Origin: Planctomycetota bacterium
GTDB taxonomy: Bacteria; Planctomycetota; UBA1135; GCA-002686595
Direction of reading: 5' to 3'
DNA length: 64,000 nucleotides
Assembly (NCBI GenBank): GCA_022446815.1
Contig: JAKVCD010000017.1
Location: 22,907-86,906 of the forward strand
Shown piece by piece: positions 25,592 to 33,511 of this stretch (positions are counted from its first letter, which is position 1; each line of letters opens with the position of its first letter). Under the pieces are notes generated by a model, which was not told the origin of the DNA, made no database searches, and saw only the letters and a list, made by a program, of their open reading frames with translations. The position numbers and the translations under genes were made by a program.

Positions 25592-27676
25592 TCACAAGTC
25601 GACGTCCGACTCAAACGGCGCTGGAGCCGTGTACATCCCTGCGAGCGAATAGAGGTCAGGCCAGGTGTCGAGGTCTGCGTCGACGAAGATCGCGCCCCAT
25701 GCCCAGCCGCTCATCTCGACCTGCATCCCGCTCGCGTCGAGGGAAGAGACTCTCTCGAAGCGACCGTCCTCCAACTCGAGGAGAGAGTTACCTCTCGCCA
25801 TCAGGCCGAAGCGCGGGTCTAGGCCTGTGATTGAAGAGGTGATGCGGCGACCAGCCTTGCTGAACATGTTGGAGACGTAGAGGTCGAAGTCTCCGTCTCC
25901 GTCGTAGTCGCCGAAGGTCGCCCCCATACCGAAGCCGATGTCTGCCGCGTTCGCCGCCTCTGTGACGTCGACGAACTCCAAGCCACCCTCGTTGCGGAAC
26001 ATGTTGTTCGGTGCGAAGTCGTTCGCGACATAAACGTCCTGGTCGCCGTCTCCGTCGTAGTCGCTGAAGGTCGCCTGATATGTGTTCCGGAACACAGTGA
26101 GCGGTGAGCTCTTCAACTCTACGAGCGCTCCATCCCTGTTCTGATAGAGGCGGTTCGGCGGTCCGGGCCGATCACGGGTTGAGTTCTCGCTCTGCTTGAG
26201 CAGCTGATAGTAGCGCCTCGCCTCCTCCGGACTGAGCTGCCGATCAAAGAGCATGTCCTTCGGCCGCTCAGGTCTCGCCAGCTCTTCCGAGATGATCAAC
26301 CCCGCGTAGGTAGAGACGTAGAGGTCAAGGAGCCCGTCCCCGTCAAGGTCTGCGGCGGAGGCGGACTCCACCAGCGACGGACCATCACCCCTGAAGACCT
26401 CTCTGGTTACGTCGCTGAAGCGTCCGCCGTCATTCCGTAAGAAACGGCTCGTGGCGTGCGAGCGTCCTAAGAAGCAGTCGGGATCGCCGTCGTTGTCGTA
26501 GTCGTAGAACAGCGCGACGTTCGAGAGTCCCTCAAACTCAAGGCCGCTGCCCAGGGTCGCGTCAGCGAAGGTGCCATCTCCTTGGTTCCGCAAGAGGACG
26601 TTCCTACCGACATCAGCGAGGAAGTAGATGTCGTCGTGACCGTCTCCATCGTAGTCCACGACGCTGACAGCCTCGTTAGCCTCTGAAGAGCGGGCTTGGA
26701 AATACTCATAAGGAGGCTGCCAATCCTCACCGGAGAGGATCTTCACGACCTCCTGTATCGACCCATTCGCTCGGAGCTCGCTCAAGAGGTCCTTGTCCTC
26801 AATCGCCTCATCTAGGACCTCCTCAAAGGCGACGCCAGCGGCGCTCAAGACCTCAAGACCTGACAAGGTGAGCTCAGAGATCTTCCACGCCTCAGCGTCC
26901 ATCCGATCGAGCTCCTTCGACTCATCGAAGCTCCAGCTCACGTGCAGGTGTCCTGACACCTGCAAGACTCGGCCGTCCATCGCACGACCAACGAGCTTCA
27001 GGCCCGCGTCACTCTCTGCCTGCCCTCCAGCGCCGCCCTGAACGTGCTTCGTCTGAATTAGGTACGTCTTCCCGTGCTCTATCCAGGCGAGCCCGCCGAG
27101 CAAGGGACGCCAGAGCTCTAAGTCCTCGCGGGCGACCTCAACTTCAGGGGCGAGAGACCAGCTCGTCTCCACAATGTTTAGGGGGTGCTGAACCTCGCGA
27201 CCAGGCTCAGGAGCGTCGAGGTCCCGAACCTTGACGCGATCAGCGAAGAGCTCGCGACCGGAGAGTCCGGGCACCTGCAGCTCGAGCATGTCCTTCCCCA
27301 ACGCCTTGAATCGCGGCACGAGGGCGAGGTGGAGCTCCTCATCCAGCTGTACCTGGGCGAGCTCCTTAGCGAGGCGCTGCTCCTCTTGGGTCGTGACCCA
27401 TCCGAGACCTCGAGCTGTGCCGTATGCGCCGACAGCGATGAGCGTGAGGCAGAGCGCGCCGGGAAGCGCTTTACTTGGGAGGCGGCCCTTAGCGTGCAGT
27501 GCCAAGACGACGAGCAGGACCACGAGCTCGACTCCAATGATCGCGCCCCGCTTCGAGGCAGAGGTGATGAGTCCGTCCGGCGCTATGAGCCAGCCTGCAC
27601 TCCAAGGGTTCCATGCAGCGGCGAGGAGGAGGCCTATCGAGAGGGCCAGGACGCTCGATCGCTTGGGTTGGTTCAT
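25592..27676 (-). CDS. CRTAC-type FG-GAP/VCBS repeat membrane-anchored protein, N-terminal part ending at an in-frame UGA
   Basis: The 694-residue frame starts at an ATG with a GGAGAG site. It has three hydrophobic helices in the first 115 residues (LALSIGLLLAAAW, GVELVVLLVVLAL, LCLTLIAVGAYG) and a beta-rich region to about 330. Calcium-type repeats follow (VVDYDGDGHDDIYFL, FYDYDNDGDPDCFLG, ADLDGDGLLDLYVS, FSDYDGDGDQDVYVA, FGDYDGDGDFDLYVS, FVDADLDTWPDLYSL), the CRTAC propeller. It ends FESDVDL then UGA, but the same frame continues into the ASPIC/UnbV and thioredoxin parts. The stop could be a nonsense mutation, a sequence error, readthrough or recoding. The start overlaps the WecG-like gene's stop by 4 bases. 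Confidence 0.85.
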   Translation of the reverse strand: MNQPKRSSVLALSIGLLLAAAWNPWSAGWLIAPDGLITSASKRGAIIGVELVVLLVVLALHAKGRLPSKALPGALCLTLIAVGAYGTARGLGWVTTQEEQRLAKELAQVQLDEELHLALVPRFKALGKDMLELQVPGLSGRELFADRVKVRDLDAPEPGREVQHPLNIVETSWSLAPEVEVAREDLELWRPLLGGLAWIEHGKTYLIQTKHVQGGAGGQAESDAGLKLVGRAMDGRVLQVSGHLHVSWSFDESKELDRMDAEAWKISELTLSGLEVLSAAGVAFEEVLDEAIEDKDLLSELRANGSIQEVVKILSGEDWQPPYEYFQARSSEANEAVSVVDYDGDGHDDIYFLADVGRNVLLRNQGDGTFADATLGSGLEFEGLSNVALFYDYDNDGDPDCFLGRSHATSRFLRNDGGRFSDVTREVFRGDGPSLVESASAADLDGDGLLDLYVSTYAGLIISEELARPERPKDMLFDRQLSPEEARRYYQLLKQSENSTRDRPGPPNRLYQNRDGALVELKSSPLTVFRNTYQATFSDYDGDGDQDVYVANDFAPNNMFRNEGGLEFVDVTEAANAADIGFGMGATFGDYDGDGDFDLYVSNMFSKAGRRITSSITGLDPRFGLMARGNSLLELEDGRFERVSSLDASGMQVEMSGWAWGAIFVDADLDTWPDLYSLAGMYTAPAPFESDVDL

Positions 27677-28503
27677 GATGTCAGCTCTCCCTTGGGGTCA
27701 CTCCCCCATCTCATCCGGAGGCTCTCCATGAAGAGCGCCATCGCGAACGGGAGGCCTTGCATGATGTAGCGTTTGAAGAGACGCCTCGGCTCGCACATCA
27801 GGCGCCACCCCCACTCTAGGCCGACGCGTCGCATCCACACCGGGGCACGGCTCACGTCTCCCGCGAGGAAGCTCAGGGTGATCCCAACGCCGACCCAGCT
27901 CGCGCTAGGGAGTAAATCTCTGAGGCGGAGGATGCATCGCTCTTGGAGCGGAGAGCCGAGCGCGACGAAGACGATGTCAGCTCTCGACCGGCGCACAGCC
28001 TCCTCTAGGGCGGCGAGCTCCTCCGGGTCATCTTCGAAGCCCATCGGTGGGACGTGCGCGTCAGCCAGGTCCAGCCCGGGGGCCAGCTCTTGTAACGCCG
28101 CGGTCGCGCCCTCTGCAGCCCCTGGCGCTCCACCGATGAGGAGGAGGCGAGCGCCGCGCTGCGCTGCCTCGATCGCGAGGGCAGGGACAAGGTCACTACC
28201 TGCAACGAGGCCGGGGAGCGGCGTCCCCCTGAGACGCGCTGCCCAAAGCACTGGCCGACCATCAGCCACGACGAGGTCCGCCTCTTCGACGAGTGCTGCG
28301 TACTCCGACCCATCCCTGCAGCGGCGGAGATGATCTAGATTCGCTGTCACGACCCACTCACCTCGCCCGTCCAAGGAGGCATCAATCAGCCGGTCCACGA
28401 GCCCCTCCAGGCGGATGGAGTCCAAGGCTATTCCTCCTACCCTCACGCGCTGCCCAGCGTGCTCAGATCCCCTCCCCCGAAGACGCTTCGGAGGTCCGCC
28501 CAT
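27673..28503 (-). CDS. WecG/TagA/CpsF family glycosyltransferase
   Basis: The 276-residue protein has the family's motif order: VVTANLDHLRRCR, ADLVVADGRPVLWAARL, GSDLVPAL, LLLIGGAPGAAEGA, DIVFVALGSPLQERCI and a C-terminal RAPVWMRRVGLEWGWRL. These enzymes (GT26) add the second sugar, often N-acetylmannosamine or a related residue, to a polyprenyl-diphosphate-linked sugar at the inner membrane. That fits the polyprenyl-P sugar transferase at the end of the locus. The N-terminal 20 residues are Arg-rich and a GTG start further in is possible. It is divergent from the next GT4 gene by 121 bases. Confidence 0.92.
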   Translation of the reverse strand: MGGPPKRLRGRGSEHAGQRVRVGGIALDSIRLEGLVDRLIDASLDGRGEWVVTANLDHLRRCRDGSEYAALVEEADLVVADGRPVLWAARLRGTPLPGLVAGSDLVPALAIEAAQRGARLLLIGGAPGAAEGATAALQELAPGLDLADAHVPPMGFEDDPEELAALEEAVRRSRADIVFVALGSPLQERCILRLRDLLPSASWVGVGITLSFLAGDVSRAPVWMRRVGLEWGWRLMCEPRRLFKRYIMQGLPFAMALFMESLRMRWGSDPKGELTS

Positions 28504-28624
28504 CTACCCCACAGTGTACCCCCCTCCTAGAAGAGCGGGCCCGCTGCAGGGCAAGTTCCGGGGGTATGCTGCAAGTGGTCGGCGATCTGTCCCTTGGGCT
28601 CCGTTCGCCACCAGGAATACGACC

Positions 28625-29845
28625 ATGCGCTGGCTCTACCTCGTCAATCGATATCCCACCCCGAGCCACGCCTTCATCAGGCGTGAGATCCGGGCTTTGG
28701 AGGAGCTCGGAGATGAGGTCGTGCGCGTCAGCATTCAACCATCAGACCCCGACCTGCCCGACCCTGACGATCGCGCTGAAGCGGAGCTGACCCGCTCGAT
28801 CCTGGAAGATGGCGCGCCAGGACTGATCGCAGAGCTCCTCTTTGCCGTAGCGACTCGCCCCTTGCGACTCCTCGGGGCGCTCTGTTCCGCCGCCAAGCTC
28901 GGGTTTGGCTCGGACCGAGGTCTCCTGCTCCACGCAGCTTATCTCGCAGAGGCCTGCGCGCTCGTGAGGCTCTCAGAGCGAGAGCAGATCGATCACATTC
29001 ACGCTCACTTCGGGACGAATCCTCCCTTGGTTTGCGCTCTCGCGAAGCGCTTGGGGGGACCAGGCTTCAGCTTCACGGTCCACGGCCCAGAGGAGTTTGA
29101 CAGGCCTATCGCGCTGCGCCTGCGCGAGAAGATCCGCGCTGCGCGCTTCACCGTTGCGATCAGCAGCTTCGGCCGCGGTCAGCTATGGAGGTGGTGTGAT
29201 CACGAGGATCGCAGCTCGGTCGAGATCGTGCGCTGTGGTGTCGATGCGGCTTTCCTCGAGGAGGAGCCCTCCCCCATCACAGAGGAAGCACGCCTCACCT
29301 TCATAGGCCGTCTCTGTCACCAGAAAGCCCCCTGGGTGCTCATGCAAGCAGCGCGGCTCCTCAAAGAAGAAGGTGTTCCCTTTTCGCTCGAGGTCTTAGG
29401 CGACGGAGAGCTCGAAGCGGAAACCCGCGCCTTCGCTCGCACTCATGGCCTGGAGGCAAATGTGAGCTTTCACGGTCGCGTCGGCGCTCAAGAGGTACGC
29501 GCCGCGCTAGAGGGAGCTCGCGCGCTCGTTCTGCCCAGCTTCGCAGAGGGGCTGCCGGTGGTCTTGATGGAGTCCCTAGCCCGCGGTCGTCCGGTGATAA
29601 CGACCTCCATCGCAGGGATCCCAGAGCTCGTTCGTGACGGGAAAGAGGGCTGGCTTGTCCCCTCTGGAGATGCATACGCGCTCGCTGAGGCGATGAAGAC
29701 TGCTCTTGCGAGCGCACCCTCAGATCTCGCAAAGATGGGCGCGAGGGGGAGAGCGCGAGTTCGCGAGCAGCATGACTCCCTGAAGGAGGCGGAGCGCCTC
29801 GCCGCGCACGCGCGGCGCGCGGTCGAAGAGGAGAGCAGCGCCTAG
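28625..29845 (+). CDS. Glycosyltransferase family 4 (GT-B fold)
   Basis: I placed the start at the ATG at 28625 (406 residues, MRWLYLVNRYPTPSHAFIRREI), a typical GT4 N-terminus; the open frame extends upstream into the divergent gene but with non-protein-like sequence. DHIHAHFGTN and FSFTVHGPEEF belong to the acceptor domain. FIGRLCHQKAPWVLMQAARLL and the E-x7-E region LPSFAEGLPVVLMESLARG bind the nucleotide sugar. It should be a retaining glycosyltransferase for the exopolysaccharide repeat unit. Its stop overlaps the convergent GT4 gene by 4 bases. Confidence 0.92.
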   Translation: MRWLYLVNRYPTPSHAFIRREIRALEELGDEVVRVSIQPSDPDLPDPDDRAEAELTRSILEDGAPGLIAELLFAVATRPLRLLGALCSAAKLGFGSDRGLLLHAAYLAEACALVRLSEREQIDHIHAHFGTNPPLVCALAKRLGGPGFSFTVHGPEEFDRPIALRLREKIRAARFTVAISSFGRGQLWRWCDHEDRSSVEIVRCGVDAAFLEEEPSPITEEARLTFIGRLCHQKAPWVLMQAARLLKEEGVPFSLEVLGDGELEAETRAFARTHGLEANVSFHGRVGAQEVRAALEGARALVLPSFAEGLPVVLMESLARGRPVITTSIAGIPELVRDGKEGWLVPSGDAYALAEAMKTALASAPSDLAKMGARGRARVREQHDSLKEAERLAAHARRAVEEESSA

Positions 29846-30960
29846 AGGCCCTTGGCTTCGAGCGCGCTCGCTACAGCCATCCCCCAAGCATCCCAGTTGA
29901 GGCGCTCTTTGACGTCCTTTAGCACTCCTCGACAAAGGCTGAGGTGCAGCTCGGGGTCCGCATACCACTCGCTCATGACCTCAGCGAGCGACCCTGCCAC
30001 ATCTCCTTCAGCGCTGACCACTGCGCCGGTCTGTCCGTCGATTACGGCCTCCGGGAGGCCCTGTACCGCAGTGACGATCGAGGGAGTGCCCTGCGCACCG
30101 GCCTCAGCGATCGCGTTTCCAAAGCACTCTGCCTTGGACGCCAGCAGATGGACGTGCGCCTCTCTTAGGTGCCCCTCAAAACGATCGAGCTCTGCGTCGT
30201 CGTTGGGATCGAAGGGGCCGAAACAGGTCGCGTGCTCAGTGAGGACACTTTTGGGAGGGGTGCATCCGAACACCTTGAGTTGAGCCGGGATACCGCGAGC
30301 GTTGAGGAGCTCGACCGCCGCCATAGCCTCCGGCAGCCCTTTACGCTCCCAAGCCCGGCCCACAAAGAGCGCCACAAAGGGTTCACCCCTCTGTATCTCC
30401 TTCGGTTTGAGCCCGCCTATGATTCGCTCATTGGGCACCCCCGATTGAGCGATGCATACCTTCTCAGGAGCAGCGCCAGCTTTCTCGATCAGAGCGGTCT
30501 TAGACCAATGGGTGTGGGTCACGACAAGATCAGCGCGTTCAACCGCTGCCTCTTCATCCCTCAAGTGCCTAGAGACCTCAGCTTCTGAGAGCCCCTCAAA
30601 CTGGGGGTAGGAGTGGACGAGCTCGTGCGCAGGAGCATCAGTCACATAGACCAACTTCGAGACTGTCGGTCCGAGCATGGCCACCGTGCTGCTCGCGTAG
30701 AGGCCGAAGAGCAGGTCTCTTGGCGCCCGCTCGAGCTCCCGCTGGACTCGCCGGAGATAGACCTCTTCGGTGACCCTACCGCTCCAGCGAGCGACGCGTG
30801 TGCCGAGCCCAGTCACCCGGTGTCGTTCGCCGATGTGCGCTGTCTCGCCGACGAAGCGCTGGAGGGCTTCTCGCATGAAGTAGGGCGAGGCGTCAATCTT
30901 CTGGGCTGTGCCCCTAAGTGAGATGAGCCCGATCTCGCGACGTTCGCCCTCAAAGATCAT
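29842..30960 (-). CDS. Glycosyltransferase family 4 (GT-B fold)
   Basis: The start at 30960 overlaps the flippase stop by 4 bases (ATGA) and gives 372 residues, MIFEGERREIGLISLRGTAQ; the longer open frame is out-of-family sequence. It has KLVYVTDAPAHELV, DLVVTHTHWSKTALIEKAG, FVALFVGRAWERKGLPEAM, and LLASKAECFGNAIAEAGAQGTPSIVT, where the E-x7-E motif of GT4 enzymes is recognisable. It probably adds one sugar to the repeat unit on the cytoplasmic side before export by the flippase encoded just upstream. Confidence 0.88.
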   Translation of the reverse strand: MIFEGERREIGLISLRGTAQKIDASPYFMREALQRFVGETAHIGERHRVTGLGTRVARWSGRVTEEVYLRRVQRELERAPRDLLFGLYASSTVAMLGPTVSKLVYVTDAPAHELVHSYPQFEGLSEAEVSRHLRDEEAAVERADLVVTHTHWSKTALIEKAGAAPEKVCIAQSGVPNERIIGGLKPKEIQRGEPFVALFVGRAWERKGLPEAMAAVELLNARGIPAQLKVFGCTPPKSVLTEHATCFGPFDPNDDAELDRFEGHLREAHVHLLASKAECFGNAIAEAGAQGTPSIVTAVQGLPEAVIDGQTGAVVSAEGDVAGSLAEVMSEWYADPELHLSLCRGVLKDVKERLNWDAWGMAVASALEAKGL

Positions 30961-32315
30961 GAGAGGTATCCCCTCTTCAAATAGAACCCGCCGAGGAGGG
31001 CGAGGATCGTCAAAACGAGAGCGATCAGGTCCAGCCATGGCATCCAGATCCCTCTCCTCTTCAACCGACTGGCGAGGATCGGGTAGGACACAAAGGTCGA
31101 GATCCCGCGTGCGACGAGCATCCCTGGCAGTCCCCACGTGAGGACTCCTACGAGCAGAGAGAGGACAAGGGAGACCACCTCCACGGCTGTGACCATCGCG
31201 TTCCCCTTCGAGTCGCCGATCGATAAGAGCACCATCCCGGTCCCCGTCAGGATGTACGAAGGCAGGTACCCGACGATGGTGCACTGGAGGTAGAAGCCGA
31301 CAGCCGCCCATCGCTCTGGGTAGAGCAGGTCGATGAGCTCAGGTCCTAGGATCGTCATCCCACAGAGCAGCGGTATCAGAGTGCTGAGCATCACGAGGCG
31401 CGCTTTCCTGTACCTAGGCAGCAAGCGCTCAGGGACGGTCCCCTCTGTCTTGGCGAAGATAGGCAAGAGCAGGCTCTTGCCCCCTGTAGAGACGAGGCTA
31501 CGGACCATCCCCACATAGAGGAGGGCGACGGAGAGCTGCCCGAGGACGCTCTGCGGGACGAACTTGCCTGCGATGAGGCGGTCTGCTTGGAGCGCGAGGA
31601 AGGTGAGGAAGGAGCTCAGGACGATCCAACGCCCAAAGTTAAGGATCGCTTTGAAGGCGTTCTTGTCCCAGCTAGGCCAGATCCCACGAGGAGGGCTGAC
31701 GAAGTAAGACAGCACACACCTGAAGACATCTCTGCAGAGGCCCCCAAAGATCAGCGCCCAAGCGTCCCTCCAGAGCAACGCGAGGCTCTCTGTGAACAGC
31801 ACGCCTGATAAGGAGGAGGCCACCGAGATCCCCTCTGTCAGCCGGACCTTGAGATTCCTCGTCAGGAGCACCTGCCTCGGTGAGCTGAGGGCGTTGATGA
31901 GGACAGAGAGGGATGCCACGGGGAGCATCCACTTGAGCTCCTCCATCTCATAGAAGGCAGCCATCGGAACCGAGATGACCATGCTCACCAGCCAGAGCCC
32001 GATCCCTCGCAGGATATTGAGCGTAAATGCCGTCCCGAGGAACTCCCTAGAGTCGCCGTGTGGGTGTTGGATGATGCTCCTCATCACGCCTAGGTCGGAG
32101 CAGAGGACCAAACCCTGCACCCAAGCGAAGACGAGGGCGACCAATCCAAAGTCTTCAGGGAGCAGGACCCGAACCAGGATCAAGTTGCTCATGAGGCGCA
32201 CGATGCGCTGACTGACCGTGCCTGCCACGAGCCATGTAGAGCCCCGATAGACCAGACCCTTGAGATCGCTCTCTAGGTCCTTGTGGGTCTCTGCTTTTTT
32301 AGGGGAGTCATCCAT
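30957..32315 (-). CDS. wzx: Wzx-type oligosaccharide flippase (MATE/MOP superfamily)
   Basis: From the ATG at 32315 the protein has 452 residues and about 12-14 hydrophobic helices. The first, KGLVYRGSTWLVAGTVSQRIVRLMSNLILVRVLLPEDFGLVALV, is the standard opening of polysaccharide flippases; LLPIFAK and LGPELIDLLYPERW are also family-like. It would move the undecaprenyl-diphosphate-linked repeat unit across the inner membrane. It is the first gene of a two-gene unit with the GT4 gene. A 488-base low-GC gap separates it from the divergent exporter gene. Confidence 0.9.
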   Translation of the reverse strand: MDDSPKKAETHKDLESDLKGLVYRGSTWLVAGTVSQRIVRLMSNLILVRVLLPEDFGLVALVFAWVQGLVLCSDLGVMRSIIQHPHGDSREFLGTAFTLNILRGIGLWLVSMVISVPMAAFYEMEELKWMLPVASLSVLINALSSPRQVLLTRNLKVRLTEGISVASSLSGVLFTESLALLWRDAWALIFGGLCRDVFRCVLSYFVSPPRGIWPSWDKNAFKAILNFGRWIVLSSFLTFLALQADRLIAGKFVPQSVLGQLSVALLYVGMVRSLVSTGGKSLLLPIFAKTEGTVPERLLPRYRKARLVMLSTLIPLLCGMTILGPELIDLLYPERWAAVGFYLQCTIVGYLPSYILTGTGMVLLSIGDSKGNAMVTAVEVVSLVLSLLVGVLTWGLPGMLVARGISTFVSYPILASRLKRRGIWMPWLDLIALVLTILALLGGFYLKRGYLS

Positions 32316-32803
32316 CGGCGTGGGCACTCCTCCTCCCCTGAAGACGGACTCGCCCAAGGGGCGACAACACGTCCACACTCACTCTACCCCTCATAAACAC
32401 CTCGTGAGGGGCCTCCAGCACCCGTCTGAGCATGAATATTCACCCCTCGCACAAGAGAATTGAAATGCGACACAGTGCGACTTCCCCCCAAATCCAATTG
32501 CCCCATCCAAGTCAAACTTTGCCCCCAACCGCTTGGCAGGCCTGTGAAACCGCCTGCGGTCAATTAGCACTTTCCTATAAGTGTGAACATTTTTCTGCCT
32601 TGATGCCCAGAATAAAATCTTGAGCCTGGTCAGCCTTGCTCCTGCGAAGCACCCCAGCACTCGGTCGAAAGCAAAAACTCTGCTCCAGATATTAAAAACG
32701 GCGATTCTATTTGAATTCGCACTTGTGGGATTTTGGTTTGCCCATGTACGATCATGTAATGAATCTACTCCTCCGTCGCGCTCGCACGGGGCAGAACGAA
32801 GGC
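32316..32803. other. Low-GC divergent intergenic region between wzx and the wza-like gene
   Basis: This 488-base gap is the only long gene-free stretch in the window. Its centre is clearly poorer in GC than the rest: 27 of 60 bases at 32581-32640, where most genes here exceed 65 percent. It must hold the promoters for the flippase unit (minus) and the export-polymerisation unit (plus). I could not assign a convincing -35/-10 pair or sigma-54 site. AATTAGCAC at 32562-32570 equals one arm of the palindrome before the isc regulator, without its partner arm. No open frame here looks like protein. Confidence 0.6.
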
Positions 32804-33511
32804 ATGAGAGCGGGGATCCCCTACGCTCTCATGGCGACCTTGCTAGCCCTCACCCCCTCCTGTCGCTCCTTTGAGCAGCAGGCCTGGGAGCCTGGCTCCG
32901 AAGAGCCCCCCGTAGCAGCTGTCTACCTCCTCAGAGAGGGTGATGTCCTCGAGTTCGCCCTCCCCCAGGACGTCACCTTGAACGGCAACTCGATCGTTCG
33001 CTCAGACGGAATGGCCACCCTCCCCCTAGTGGGAGATGTGCCTGTAGGAGGACTCTCCATCAGCCAAGCTCACGCCGTGATCTCAGATCGCATGGCCGAG
33101 CACCTGGTCGAGCCCCAGGTGTTGATCTCCCTCAAATCCACCCGAGACCGTGAGATCTACATCTCGGGCGAGGTCCGCAACCCTGGCAGCATCAGCTATC
33201 AGGATGAACTCACAGTCCTCGACGCCCTCCTCAGGGCGGGCGGCCCCCTCAAGTCCTCCGCTGACCTAGAGAACGTGATCCTGGTCAGGACTGAGTCTGG
33301 CGGAGAGCGCCTCGCCTGGCGCATGGACTTCTCCGACATCCTGACGACGGCGAACCCGCCGCGGGCTGTAAACCTGCTGCCGGGCGACATCGTCCTCGTG
33401 CCCAATACGACTGTCGATAGAGCGAACATCGCGATCGAGAAATACATCACTCGGATGATCCCTGGAGGCGCCGCCCTTCAGAGGTTCCTAGTTGGAGATC
33501 TGAATAACTAA
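32804..33511 (+). CDS. Polysaccharide export lipoprotein, Wza-like (Poly_export and SLBB domains)
   Basis: I chose the ATG at 32804 (235 residues), which gives a short signal sequence MRAGIPYALMATLLALTPSC with a likely lipidation Cys; three upstream in-frame ATGs are possible. YLLREGDVLEFALPQDVTLNGNSIVRSDGMATLPLVGDVPVGGL is the Poly_export domain. REIYISGEVRNPGSISYQDELTVLDALLRAGG is the SLBB domain, and VNLLPGDIVLVP closes it. It should form the periplasmic or outer-membrane part of the export channel. Its stop overlaps the next start by one base (TAATG), so the two are coupled. Confidence 0.9.
   Translation: MRAGIPYALMATLLALTPSCRSFEQQAWEPGSEEPPVAAVYLLREGDVLEFALPQDVTLNGNSIVRSDGMATLPLVGDVPVGGLSISQAHAVISDRMAEHLVEPQVLISLKSTRDREIYISGEVRNPGSISYQDELTVLDALLRAGGPLKSSADLENVILVRTESGGERLAWRMDFSDILTTANPPRAVNLLPGDIVLVPNTTVDRANIAIEKYITRMIPGGAALQRFLVGDLNN

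Noticed and set aside
25565..25594. Calling the CRTAC protein an established selenoprotein
   Set aside because: The hairpin and spacing are suggestive, but no Sec machinery is visible in the window, the bulged U is missing, and a point mutation is simpler; kept as a finding only.
32530..32550. TTGGCAGG-like sequence as a possible sigma-54 promoter
   Set aside because: The required GC element at the right spacing (TTGC) is missing.
32562..32570. AATTAGCAC as a second site for the isc regulator
   Set aside because: Only one arm is present; no partner GTGCTAATT follows, so a chance match is likely.
32391..32660. Short open frames on both strands in the low-GC gap
   Set aside because: No domain, no ribosome binding site and no codon pattern; treated as non-coding.
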